Positions 24,945-36,300 of a stretch of 64,000 nucleotides of DNA are shown here, piece after piece. The notes beneath the pieces are model-generated. The model saw only the letters and a program-made list of their open reading frames with translations. It was not told the DNA's origin and searched no databases. This DNA comes from Scenedesmus sp. ARA3 (lineage: Eukaryota; Chlorophyta; Chlorophyceae; Sphaeropleales; Scenedesmaceae), in contig RWJK01001200.1 of NCBI GenBank assembly GCA_004335835.1, positions 25,556-89,555 on the forward strand, in the 5' to 3' direction. Numbering within the stretch: position 1 is the stretch's first letter; each line of letters starts with the position of its first letter. Position numbers and translations under genes: made by a program.

Positions 24945-25415
24945 TCACACAGCTGCCACCATGTACCGCATGCCCATCACAAATGCGCTGAACTGCTCCC
25001 GCAGGCTCTCCCAGCCATAAGGCCTACAAGAAAACAGAACCTCGTCGCCGACAGCAACTGTCGCAGTCACAACAGCGCCCAGGGTGTCGGCAAACACCCA
25101 GATCCCGGCCTCAGAGCAATAGTCGATGGCAGAAACCTCAGGGCCGTTGGTGACAGCCCTGTAGATGAAGTCTATGGTCTGCTGCCACGCGCCGCTGTCG
25201 TTGCGGGGCAGCTTCCAGGCCATGCTTTTGTACTGCAGCAGCACGTGCTGCGACATAGGCGTAGCTGTGATGGGGCATGGGCTGTCGAAGTCGACCAAGT
25301 CGCGGTCGCTTTCACGTTTAGGATCAATGGTGATCTTGAACTTGCAAACACCGGCCATGCATTCTTTCTTGAACTGCTGTGCAGCAGCACTGACAACTGC
25401 CTGTGCCAGGTCCAT
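24945..25415 (-). CDS. Unrecognised single-exon protein, 156 aa, intact member of a tandem pair
   Basis: I do not recognise this family. The protein starts MDLAQAVVSAAAQQFKKE. A central part reads TATPMSQHVLLQYKSMAWKL. The C-terminal half alternates hydrophobic strands (IWVFADTLGAVVTATVAVGD) and ends in an amphipathic helix (WESLREQFSAFVMGMRYMV). No signal peptide or membrane segment is evident. It is unusual here in having no intron and little CAG-repeat coding. Conservation of frame and of many residues in the damaged paralogue at 23084-23647 supports that it is, or was, a real gene. The ATG chosen is the one shared by both copies. Confidence 0.65.
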   Translation of the reverse strand: MDLAQAVVSAAAQQFKKECMAGVCKFKITIDPKRESDRDLVDFDSPCPITATPMSQHVLLQYKSMAWKLPRNDSGAWQQTIDFIYRAVTNGPEVSAIDYCSEAGIWVFADTLGAVVTATVAVGDEVLFSCRPYGWESLREQFSAFVMGMRYMVAAV

Positions 25416-26195
25416 GTGCGCTTTTAACAGATTAGATCGTAGATCTAGAACCCAAGACAGTACGGAAACGTTTTGCTGAGGCTCAACTTGGCCAATTGAT
25501 CACGTGCTGCTGGCACGAGGATATCAACCGGCGACACTGCTGCCTTGGACCTTCGTCCAATGTTGTGCGATTGTCGGAACGTTGACGGTTGTTAATTGAG
25601 GCTTGAAAACGAGCTTGGTGCAACGTGCTTGAATTCAATTCAAGCTATCAACATTGCATCAGGCTTATTGTAGCCGCTTGCCTCGTACTCGTGAGGCTTC
25701 TTGGAGTCCCCCGCCACTTGGCAGGTCACCGGGCACGTGATCAAGCTCAACCTGAACTCCAGGGTTCAAAAGCCTCAGGTCGTCCGTGATGCAGCGGCGA
25801 AAACGGAAGAGTTTGCCAAAGGACGTGTTCACCGGTTAAAACGTATTTATACGGCTCTGGGATCATGACAGCTTCTAACGTTTACCACAGAGCAGGCTGC
25901 CTTCGCAGCAGCAGCAACACAAACCCAGTACACCGACATCTCACAGCTGTAGTTCGACCGGTGATAGATGATGACCAGTACACAGCCATCATGTTCATCA
26001 CCATGTCCCATCTACCCTTGACCGCAAAGACACGACTGAGTCCTTGGTGTCTGAGGCATCCGCTCAACCAGCCCATACGTGCCTGGCCGCCATCCTCTTG
26101 TAACAACACTGCCTGTCACGACATACCTCCACCGACACACATAACACGGCCCTCCTCAGCGTCATACCGCAGCAACATCGCCACTCGCCAGAGCC
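25416..26195. other. Spacer between NUP88 stop and the small minus-strand gene
   Basis: Contains the NUP88 3' untranslated region on the minus strand and the putative promoter of the 24945-25415 gene. No other gene seen. Confidence 0.5.
25844..25851 (-). promoter_or_regulatory. Possible TATA box (TATAAATA on minus)
   Basis: A TATAAATA sequence on the minus strand lies about 430 bases upstream of the ATG at 25415. It could drive the small minus-strand gene with a long leader. It also lies in the 3' flank of NUP88, so the assignment is tentative. Confidence 0.3.
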
Positions 26196-29100
26196 CTAAA
26201 CCACGACCCTGCTGCTCCTCAGCCGCCCAGGCAGCTGCACCTCTGGGTGCTCCAGCCTGTACGCCTCCACCTCATCAAACAGCCCCGTCAGCTTCTCCCG
26301 TGCAGCCGTTATAACGTCATTTTGAGCCGCCAGCATCTCCTTCAGCTGCTGCAGCTTCGCAGGGTTCACTAAGCCCTGCGGCGGCTTAGTCACCTGGCGC
26401 CTGTCACGAGCCCTGTTAGATGCCAAAGCAGGAACCCCCAAAAAGGGGCTGCGGCCAGCACCTGCTGATGCAGGCGTCTGCTGCTGCAGCAGCGGGCTTG
26501 AGTAACCGCCGAAACTGCTGCCGTAACCGCCGCTGACAGGCGTGCCAAACCCAAGAGTGCTGCTGCCAGCAGGCCTCATGGGCGTCGCTGCTGCGGCGTG
26601 CTGCTGCTGCTGCTGCGCTGCTGCCGTGTATGCTTCCAGCCGCGCCTGCAGGGCTCTCCAGGAGGCCCTCAGCTGGTCGCGCCGCTGCTCCCACACCTGC
26701 AGCAGCACAGCAAACCACACACAAGATGTTACATAACGTTACTTGTGTTACACAGCAAGCCAGTCGTGCCTGCAGGGCTCTCCAAGAGGCCCTCACCTGG
26801 TCATGCCACTGCTTCCACACCTGCAGCAGCACAGCAAACCACACACAAGATGTTACATAACGTTACTTGTGTTACACAGCAAGCCAGTCGTGCCTGCAGG
26901 GCTCTCCAAGACGCCCTCAGCTGGTCACGCCACTGCTCCCACACCTGCAGCAGCACAGCAGCACACATCGTGTTACACAACGTTACTTATGTTACACAGC
27001 AAGCCAGTCGTGCCTGCAGGGCTCTCCAGGAGGCCCTCAGCTGGTCACGCCACTGCTCCCACACCTGCAGCAGCACAGCAGCAGCCGGTGATACAGCACG
27101 CGGTCACCTTACTGGGTTACTCCAGTGTAACCCCGCCAACGTTCTGTAGCACACTCACCCCGCACACCTCAAACTGCTTGTCCATCTGCCGCTCTGCCGC
27201 ACCCGCCGCGGCAGCTAACAGTACAGCTATAATACCACATTAACACCATACACCAACACAAACCCAGCCTGCGCACCTCAAGTGTGTGTTCTTGTGCTGC
27301 TCAGCTGCACTCATTGGAAACACACAAGAGCAGGCCGTCAACCAACCCACTCTGTAACACACTAAAACCCAGCATACCTCCAGCTGCTTGTCCATCTGCT
27401 GCTCCGCCGCGCTGGGCGGCCGCGGCAGCGACCAGTGCAGCCCCGCAAGCAGGCTGCTGCGCTCAGCCAGCCAACCGCCACCACTTCACCTCAAAGCACA
27501 GCACAGCATAGAAAGCACGGAAAAGCACAGCGAACTCTGCACACCTCACAACCTGCTTTCCCATCTGCTGCTCAGCAGCGCGACGCACATTCGCTGACGG
27601 CAAGCACAAACAAGGCACGCACCTCCAGCTGCTTGTCCATCTGCTGCTCTGCTGCGCTGGGCGGCCGCGGCAGCGACCAGTGCAGCCCAGCCAGCAGGCT
27701 GCTGCGCTCAGCCAGCGTGTCGGCAACAGAGCCCAGCCTCGCCAGCCTGCCAGCAATGGCCTCCTGGCGGTGTGCTGCTGCTGCTGCCAGCTCGCGCAGG
27801 GCGGCGATGGCTGCTGTCTGCTCATGCGACTGCAGGGGGAGGTGTGGCGCAGGGAGGTGCCGCAGTGTGACGTGTTTAGGCTAATATGACGAATGACAGG
27901 TGCAACTTGTGTGAAGTGGGCCATGCTTCACTGCATCATCAGGTCAGACCTATTGTCTGCTCGTGAGCCTGCTGGGCGAGGTGCGGCAGTGTAACGTGCT
28001 GTGGTTATGTGTTGAGTGGGGGTGCAGCTGGTGCTTGGTGAGTCATGCTTCACTGAAAGTCAATGGTCAGATCTCTTGAAACCTCCTGTAACGCTTGAGA
28101 TGTTGCCCGCTAGAAGCCACGCAGCAGCTGTGAGCAAGGAACAGCCGATAACAGCTGCAGGGCTCTCACCTCATGCAGCTGCCTGCTAAAACGCACGCAG
28201 CAGCTGTGATCATGCACCATGCATTTATCTGCAGACATAAATATGCACTGCTACCAGCCAGTTCGCCAAAAAAAACAGCTAGATGCCCCACCTCATCATG
28301 CAGTTGCCGCACCTCATCATGCAGTTGCCGCACCTCATCATGCAGTTGCCGCACCTCATCATGCAGTTGCCGCACCTCATCATGCAGTTGCCGCACCTCA
28401 TCATGCAGTTGCCGCACCTCATCATGCAGTTGCCGAGCGCGCTCAGTCAGGTCGGCATGCGCCCCATTCGCAAACTCCACATGTGTTCGCAGCAGCCAAC
28501 TGGCAACATCATTCAGGTATTGCAGGCCTGCAGGGTCTGCAGGGGTCAGCTGGGACAGGTTTGGGGGCCGCTGGGGGGCAGGCAGCCGGCGAGGTCCCCT
28601 GCAGATGTCTGCGTAGAAGTCCTGCAAGGAACGCGGTCAAACGTTCACAGCAGCGGTCAAACATGACGGTCAACACCGCGGTCAAATGGTCACGAGCAAT
28701 ACTCAGCGGTCATCAGGGCAGTGTCAGGCAGAGTGTCGGGCAGTGTAAACAGGGTTCCTTTGCAGCTAATCGCTTTCAGATGTGAAGAAGAGATAAGCAG
28801 AGAATTGGGGTGCTTCAGCATCGTATCGGCTACTATATCGTGTTGGACCTCCTCCATCATGTTTAGCACCCAAACCCTGAACCCTGGACCCTGCTCACCT
28901 CCATCCTGCCTTTTGCGTCAACCTCCTCAGGGCTTAGCGCCAGCTCCCCAAGCCCTAAACCCTCGCCCTCGCCTGCGCCCTCTCCTAAACCGCCAAGCAC
29001 GCCCTCTCCCAAAACCCCAGCAGGCCTGGGCCTCAGGAAGGTCAGGCAGCCGCCACTGCCGCTGCCAGCTGCAGCAGCAGCAGGGACGATTGCAGATCCT

Positions 29101-32100
29101 CCGCTGCCGTGCTGCTGCTGCTGCCCTGGTGCGGCCTCCAGCACAACACAGCCACTGCCAAGCAGCGCATTGCCAACCACACAGCTGCTGACAACAGCGC
29201 TGCCAGATACCAGCAGCTCCTGAAGCACAGGGGCCGCCAGCTGCTGTTGCTGCTGCTGTTGTAGCTGCAGCTGCAGCTGTAGCTGCCCAAGCGCTGCACC
29301 GTTTGCAGCAGCTGCTGCATCATCAAGCCGTGCAGCCAGCTGCTGCAGCCATCTGATATTGATACCCCAGCAGCCCTGATCATGGCATGCCCAAAACCTC
29401 CCTGGAAGCTCAGGAGCTGCATGCAACGTTACTTTTGTCAGCTGTAACAGCTGCTGATCTTCCAGATCCTCTGCTGCATCGTCATCATCACTGCCAAGCC
29501 CTAAACCGCCAAGCATTAAGCCGCCGCCCCTGCTGCTGCTGCCGTTGCGCTGCCTGCTGCTGCTGCTGCCAAAGCCACCCCTGGCAGCTGAAGGGTCATA
29601 GCCTGCGTCACTTTCTTCGTCACTGTCTGTTGCGCTTCCGCCTGCTGAGTCAGCGTCATCCTCAACTTCCCAGTCCGAAGTTCCCGCTGCTGCTGCTGGC
29701 GAGTGCAGGTTGATCTTCAGCACGTCCAGCAGCAGCAGCGGGCTCACAAGGCTGCCTGCTGCTGCTGCTGCTGCTGAGTGCGTGCCTGATTGCTGTTGTG
29801 ACTCCTCAGCAACAGGTGCTAGCCCTGCACCAAGAGAAGCATAGCACAGATGCCGATGGCAGCGCACGTCAACAACGTCAGATCACGTAGTAAATGGAAC
29901 GTCAGATGACATTGTCACAATGTGTCAAGCGTAAAATCAGCAGGTGAGCAAGAACAGCATAATCCACATCAGCTTGCAGCTGCTGCTGGCCCCAACATGC
30001 TGCTGGCGCCACACATGACACCTGCCAGCACGCTTGCATACACAACTCCTGGCGGTGAACCCATATCTGCCAGCAGCTGCTGCTGCTGCTGCTCAAAACC
30101 CTGCTTACGCACGCTGCAAGCGACTTGAACTCCTGGCACTGCCTCGCACGCCCTCATCTGCTGCTGCAGATGCGCAAGGCACTGCCTCGACTTGAAAGCG
30201 CACAGCTGCCAGCTGCTGCTGCTCCTGCAATATAGGCGCCCCGCCTCAAAGCGCGCTGGCAGCAACATTCAAGCCACCCAAGCACGCCCTCACCTGCTGC
30301 TGCAGGAGCGCAAGGCACCGCCTCGACCTCATAACGCACCGCTGCCACCTCCCCTTTCTTGTCATAGGCACACTGCGGCGCGCCATCCAGCCACACCGGC
30401 AGCACCTGGCCCAGCTCCAGCGCATGCGCATACACGCTGCCATTGCTAAACCCCGTGGCCACCACACTGAACCCTGAACCCTGGCCGCTGCCAGATCCAG
30501 GGTTTAGCGACAGGCCGGCTAAACCGCTGGAGGCGCCGCCGCCGGTGCTGAGAGCCAGGGTGCAGGCTACACTGCGCAGGGCTCGCTGCTTGAGTGATTC
30601 GGCACCGCTGTTGAGGGGCCCTTGTAGGGCTGGTGCTGCTGTCTCTAGCATGTGGGGGCGTGCTGAGACTGCCTCAGACTCGTGTGACAGCACAGACAAG
30701 AAAGCGGCCTGCAGCGGGGTGTGGCAGCGCAAGTACAGCAGCGGAGCAGGGGGTGAGGGCGTAATTCCGTTAGGGACACTTCTGGTGATGCAGCAGGTGC
30801 AGCGGGACGCAGCGGGGTGCTGTCGCTGCTGCCATGTGAGAAAGTGCAGTACAGCACACAAACAGCAGACAGGCAGCGGGTGGGATAGTGTACATGGTAA
30901 GGAAGAGCGCCAGAAGGGCGCAACTAACACACACAAGCTAGTGAGTCTAAACTCACCAGCAGCCATGCGTGCGCGGTGCTGTCGCTGCTGCCATCCAGCA
31001 GCCGCTGCAGCGCCCCGGCCGCCACGCGCATGCCAAACGGCGCCACCGGGCACAGCACATACACGCCGCCATTGCTCGCCAAAAATAACACCGCCAGGCT
31101 CGCCCAGCCGCTGCTAGGCGGCCCAAACGCAAACGACGTCAGCCGCGGCGGCAGTCCTCCACCGCTGCCGCTGCTGCTTGCGGCGCCAGATGCGCCAAAT
31201 GCTGCGCCCCTGCGCAGGCCGACTGACTGCTGAATGCCTGGCAGGCGCAGCGCAAAAGTCTGCTCTGCCTCTGAGAGGTGGCTGGTGTGGTAGAGGCGCC
31301 AGCGGTTGTCGGAGGACAGCGCCGCAAAGTGGCTTGGGCTGCTGGGGTGCCACGCAGCCTGCAGCAGCAGCAGCAGCAGCGAGGCGTTATATAGTAGCAG
31401 TGTGCAAGAATTTGGACCCTATCATTCACACAGCAGCCCACCACCGGCTGCTGAAGCGTTTATCAAGTACAAGCAGCAGGGACAATTTCTGTCTGCACCA
31501 CCCTTGTTCATAAGAGGCGATAAGCAAACAAGATGCCTGGTATCTCAACCTGTAGATTGTATTCTTGTATTCTGGCTCACCTTCAGGATCCTCATGCTGG
31601 GCCGCTCCCTGTACAGGCCCCGGTGCACATGCAGCAGGCTCGCAACGCGCTGCTTGGCTGCCGGGTGGCTGCTGCTGCTGGCGCCTGCTGCTGCTGCTGC
31701 TGGCTGGGAGCCGTACAGGTCCACGAGTGCCAGCACGGGTGCGGCATCTTCCTGCGAGCAAGCAGTAGATCAGGTGTGTAAGGAACAAGCAGCAGCAGGC
31801 ACTGCAGGCGTGACTTGCAGCAGCAGTACAGGTCCACAAGTGCCAGCACGGGTGCCGCATCTTCCTGCGAGCAGAAAACGCCCAGGGGTGTAGGAAGCAA
31901 GCAGCAACAGACATCGCAGGTGCTCACAGCAGGGTAACTTGCGCAGCACACATATACACAAGAGCCAGCACGGGTGCGGCATCTTCCTGCAAGCAGACGT
32001 GGGCCAGCAGCAGCAAGCATTGCAGGCGCAAATGCAGGCATGAATTGCAGCAGACTGGTGATACAACATTCTGTGCGGTGCTGCAGCGTACCAGCTGCTG

Positions 32101-32750
32101 GCCGCCAAGACGCTGCTGCTTTGTAGTGAACAACCCAGCTTGCATCTGCAGCGCTGGCACCGCATGATGTATGCAAGTTGACTGCCTGAGCAGCCCTGCG
32201 CCTCTCTGAACACCACCAAACAAACACATGACAAACAGAGCGCCGTGCGTTCTGCAGTGTTCCTGGTTACCGTGGCTCGGGTGCTGCAGTGCTGCTGCCT
32301 GTTGAGCTGCCTGCCTTGTTATACTGCAGCAAGCAGCAGCTGCGCACCTGTCTTGTTGCGCCCACCAGCAGCAGCTGATGCCCGTCTGCGGACGCTGCTG
32401 CAGCTGTGATGTCGAAATCGATTGCTGGCACAGTCTGCACCACCTGCACCACTGGCACGTCATTCAACAGCACAGCTGCTTCCTGCAAGGCAAACAGTGG
32501 GGGTTGCAGCAGGTGGTGATGTGTTGACAGGTGCGCAGCTGCACGGATGGGTGTGTACTGCAACAGTAGTGCCATTGCAGTGACCTCTCCATCTGGCAGT
32601 GCATGCGAGGATTCAGAGAGCTGTAAAGCTAGCAAGATCACTCTCCTGGTCCTTACCTGTGCATCTGTAGTCTTCAGGGCATCTGGGTAGACATCTGCCA
32701 TCCAGATAGCAAAGGTCCCTGGGTGCACATCCGATCTGGCCACTCCATAC
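26196..32750 (-). CDS. NUP88: Nucleoporin NUP88 / MOS7 homologue
   Basis: Structural nuclear-pore protein of the cytoplasmic face: N-terminal beta-propeller, C-terminal coiled coil. Exons, in transcript order: 32750-32657 (tentative), 32482-32348, 31751-31581, 31358-30957, 30708-30294, 29824-28899, 28621-28292, 27829-27623, 26696-26196. All are GT-AG and phases close. Recognisable from plant MOS7: SADGHQLLLVG, AWHPSSPSHFAALSSDN, GGVYVLCPVAPFG, APALQGPL and WACHDQGCWGINIRWL. The tail has a helical region with seven identical heptads, then FG/GS-rich sequence and a last helix (EKLTGLFDEVEAYRLEHPEV). The initiator is not settled: an ATG at 32701 would give 1043 aa, but the exon stays open to an acceptor at 32750, so an upstream exon is likely. 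Divergently arranged with the acyl-CoA oxidase at 33341. Confidence 0.9.
26700..27075 (-). repeat. Acceptor-side tandem array in NUP88: three copies of the last-exon start, unit ~120 bp
   Basis: Copies of CTGCAG|GTGTGG plus the codons for EQWRDQLRASWRALQARL occur at about 27075-27003, 26955-26884 and 26830-26760 (minus), before the full exon at 26696. Each copy then runs into the same TTGCTGTGTAACACAAGTAACGTTATG-type intron sequence. The copies are very similar to one another, so the array is recent. Confidence 0.9.
27150..27600 (-). repeat. Donor-side copies of the NUP88 exon 27829-27623 end
   Basis: The exon end coding PPSAAEQQMDKQLE plus donor recurs at about 27590-27545 (degraded), 27475-27378 (long, near identical) and 27205-27160 (degraded). 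All lie downstream of the real donor in the same intron as the acceptor-side array, so this one intron is built largely from copies of its two flanking exons. Confidence 0.85.
28291..28437 (-). repeat. 21-bp x7 coding tandem repeat (RQLHDEV heptads) containing a donor site
   Basis: Seven essentially identical 21-bp units on the minus strand encode RQLHDEV. One unit is exactly one coiled-coil heptad, so copy number changes keep register and frame. Each unit also contains GAG|GTGCGG, a usable donor in phase 0, and the inferred exon ends at the last one (GAG|GTGGGG, 28292). A further decayed copy with a stronger GAG|GTGAGA donor lies at about 28185-28168. Confidence 0.9.
31830..31995 (-). repeat. 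Two upstream copies of the NUP88 exon 31751 start
   Basis: CAG|GAAGATGC plus the codons for APVLALVDLY recurs at about 31866 and 31990 (minus), before the complete exon at 31751. Each copy keeps its acceptor and drifts into intron sequence after 12-14 codons. Confidence 0.85.
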
Positions 32751-33340
32751 CTGCATGTCCAGCCAGTTCATCGTTATCACCTTGATCCATACAGTTGCTT
32801 TATGCATACTGCCGTCAGGTAGCTTACAAGCGTCCTGTTTCATCTCCAGCTATAGCAGCACACTGTGCCCAGGCCATCTGGCCCACTAGCTTGGTGCTAG
32901 CGCTATCTTGCGTGATGAAACGTATCAACACATTAAATCCGGTTCATTCTTCTTGTCACAGACTAAAAGGAGAACTTGCTGCTGCCAGCTGAAGTTTGTA
33001 CTGCCAGCCCAAGCACCAGAACAGCTGATCCACTGGCAAAACCGACAAGCTAAGCACAAAGTAATCCAAGCAGCACTCGCTGAACTGCACAAAGACAGCA
33101 CGTAACAACATGTGTCTGCTGGTATTCTCATTTTCCGCGTCAGCAACCGAACGGTGTTTACACGTGCCTTAGCAAATACTCATGCGATTCTATCTTGCTG
33201 CACAATGTAAGTAGGCATCAGTCTGTTTGCAGTGACACCGCATATCTTTTTCACCCGCCTTTGCATCACCAAAGTGGCAGCCTGAGCACGTTGCCCCTCA
33301 ACTGCATTTGATTGCGCTCCCACAAGGAGTCGCAGCAACC
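32751..33340. other. Divergent spacer NUP88 / acyl-CoA oxidase
   Basis: About 590 bases between the first supported NUP88 exon (minus) and the oxidase ATG (plus). Presumably holds both promoters and possibly a small 5' NUP88 exon. No clear TATA box seen. Confidence 0.45.
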
Positions 33341-36300
33341 ATGTCTAGGCCGGTGGATGAGCGCACACGGCAGCTGCAGGCGCCAAGCACTGCACTGGTC
33401 ACCAAGCATGCTGAGGACCCAGTGCAGGACCTTGCCAACGAGCGTAAGCGCGCTTCGTTCAGCTCCCAGGAGCTGTGTTACTTTCTTAATGGAGGCAAGG
33501 AGAAGGTGGAGCGCAGGTGGGGCCTGGAGCTGGCCTGGACCTGGGGCTGTTGCATGGTGCTGTTGTGTGTGGTTGCTGATGTGTGCATCACAGTGGCGCA
33601 TGGTGAACAGAATCGTCAGCTGTGCTGTTCTGATGCATACAAATGCACTGTTGGACCTATAGCAGCAATGGGATGCAGGCATGTTGTGATGATGCCATCC
33701 TGCAAGCTGTGTAGCCTGAAGGCAGCCGGTGAAAGAAGCCGCAGCAACAGCTACAGCACCTACAGCACCTGCATGCACCACACATCATACGCGCAATTGT
33801 CACGGCATGCATGGAAGTGGTCAGCCACAGCAGCAGCAGCCAGCATCAGCAGAGAGTAGCCCTTGCATGCGCATGGGCCGCTGTTGGTGTGTGAATGCTC
33901 AGCTGCACTGCGCCCATGCAGTGTCCTGCAAGCTGCCGTCATTGCTGGGTGCACGGCCGCCCCATCATCGCCTGTGCCACTGAAACTGGTTGTATCACCT
34001 CCATCTAGCACACAACAGTGGTGCAGCGGGGGATACATACTCCTACAATCCCCGCATGCAACGCTAGCAAATGCTAGACACAGTTGCATGGCAACCATTG
34101 GGGTTCCCTGTCGCTTTCTGTCACTTCCTGTTGGGTTCATTTGCTGAGGTGCTGTGCAGACTAGCGGGGCCGGCAAGGAGCAGCATCATTGCCAGCATGT
34201 TGTGTGCAATGCCTGACAAATGTTATACGCAAATTGCTGCTGTTCCTGCAGGGCGCAGTTTGCTGAGGTGCTGTTTAAGACCAGCTGGGCCAGGAAGGAA
34301 CAGCAGTACTGCCAATTCATTGTGCGCAATGCCTGACACTATTATACGCCAACTGCCGCTGTTCCTGCAGGGCGCAGTTTGCCGAGGTGCTGTCCAAGAC
34401 CAGCTGGGCCAGCAAGGAGCAGCAGTACTTCCACACGCGCGAGGAGGAGTACGTGCACAACCTGCGCTGCTCGTTGGGCATCTGGTGAGGCGCAGTTGGG
34501 CATCTGGTGAGGCGCAGTTGGGCATCTGGTGAGGATCAGTTGGGCATCTGGTGAGGCGCAGTTGGGCATCTGGTGAGGCGCAGTTGGGCATCTGGTGAGG
34601 NNNNNNNNNNNNNNNNNNNNNNNNNNNNNNNNNNNNNNNNNNNNNNNNNNNNNNNNNNNNNNNNNNNNNNNNNNNNNNNNNNNNNNNNNNNNNNNNNNNN
34701 NNNNNNNNNNNNNNNNNNNNNNNNNNNNNNNNNNCAGTTGGGCATCTGGTGAGGCGCAGTTGGGCATCTGGTGAGGCGCAGTTGGGCATCTGGTGAGGCG
34801 CCAGAGGCCATCGCAGTTGGTTGGGCTGGGGTTGGCTGCGCACAGCAACAGCAGCCGTGTGGCAGTCAGCCGGTGCTTGGGTGGCGCACAACCTGCGCTG
34901 GAGGCCAGGCTCATACTATGTAGTACTAGTTGACAGCGCTTGAGGCCAGACTAGCTGGCTGCGCTTGGGGCATGGGTGGTTGGGCGCAGCGGCAGTCCTC
35001 TGGCAGTTGGACAGTGCAGGGGCGGTGCTGCTTCTTAGGGTTGGGGTGGAGTACACAACCTGCGCTGCTCGCTGGGCATTTGGTGAGGCGCCAGAGTGCA
35101 GTTGTTTCATTTTGGTTTGCAGCTCATGTCAGTCTTTCCCACAGCAGCAGCGCAGGACTTGAAGCCGGCACGTGCCTGGCTGGCCTGCACACAGCAGCAG
35201 CGCAGGGTGATCAGGTCCCCAGTTCCTGAGGTGGATGATGATGGTGACTGTAATGCTCTGTTCATTGGCTGCAAGCAGAAGATGACGAGTGAGAAGCTGT
35301 CCATGGACGACTGGCTGACGACTGCCTGGCAGCAGGTTGATAGTATGTAATTTTCGCTGTCATGTTTTGTTCATTGCCTGCAGGCAGAAGATGACGAGTG
35401 AGAAGCTGTCCATGGATGACGGGCTCATGATGCGTACACTGGCAGACAGCCCGGGAGGCCTGGAGCTGCACATCGGGGTGAGACGGCAGCAACTGCTGCT
35501 GCAGCCCATATCACCAGCACACTGTGTGATGTGGTAAAGAAGGCCCGCACCTCCGTTGCCTGACTGTATGGCAGCTGCACCGTATGTGTGCTCTTGGTGC
35601 CGCTTTTAAGAGCAGCATGTGTGGACCTGCTAATCCTCTTGGTGTGTTGCATGTGGACGGCGGCGCTTGGCTCACCCTGTTGTAACTGCCGCCGCCGCTG
35701 CTGCTGCTGCTGCTGCCGCTGCTGCTGCTGCAGATGTTCATGCCCACCATCATGTCGCAGGGCGATGCTGAGCAGCAGGCCAAGTGGATCCCGCCCTGCC
35801 TCAACCTGCAGGTGGGCGTGATGCGATCCTTGGCAGTGGCCATGGCGTGCCAGACCGCTGCATTTGATTGTTGTTTGTGTTGTGATGCGTGGCAGCGTTA
35901 ACTCTGGTAGATGGTGGAGCACTGATCTGCCTCTATAGCAGTGTGGCAGCTGCGCATGCCATGTCGCACCACATGACGTGTATATGTGCTTCAGCGGACT
36001 CATCATCCTCAAAGATACTTGCTGTTGTGCTGCACTGGCTCTGCTTTGCGCAGATTATCGGCACGTACGCGCAGACGGAGCTGGGCCACGGCACCTTTGT
36101 GCGCGGCCTGGAGACCACCGCCACCTACGACCCAGCTAGCCAGGTGAGGCAGCAGCAGCAGAGCAGCAGCAGCAGCAGCATCTATCTCTGGGCTCAGCAC
36201 CAGTAGCTGCGCCTGTTTGCTCCGCACACTGTGCGCCAGCAGCAGCTGAAGTACTCCGCACAGCTACTGTGCACCACTGCATCCTGAGCTTCACGTTGAA

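Noticed and set aside
35560..36010. Minus-strand open frames across the acyl-CoA oxidase gene
   Set aside because: Antisense shadows of CAG/CTG-rich coding and intron sequence.
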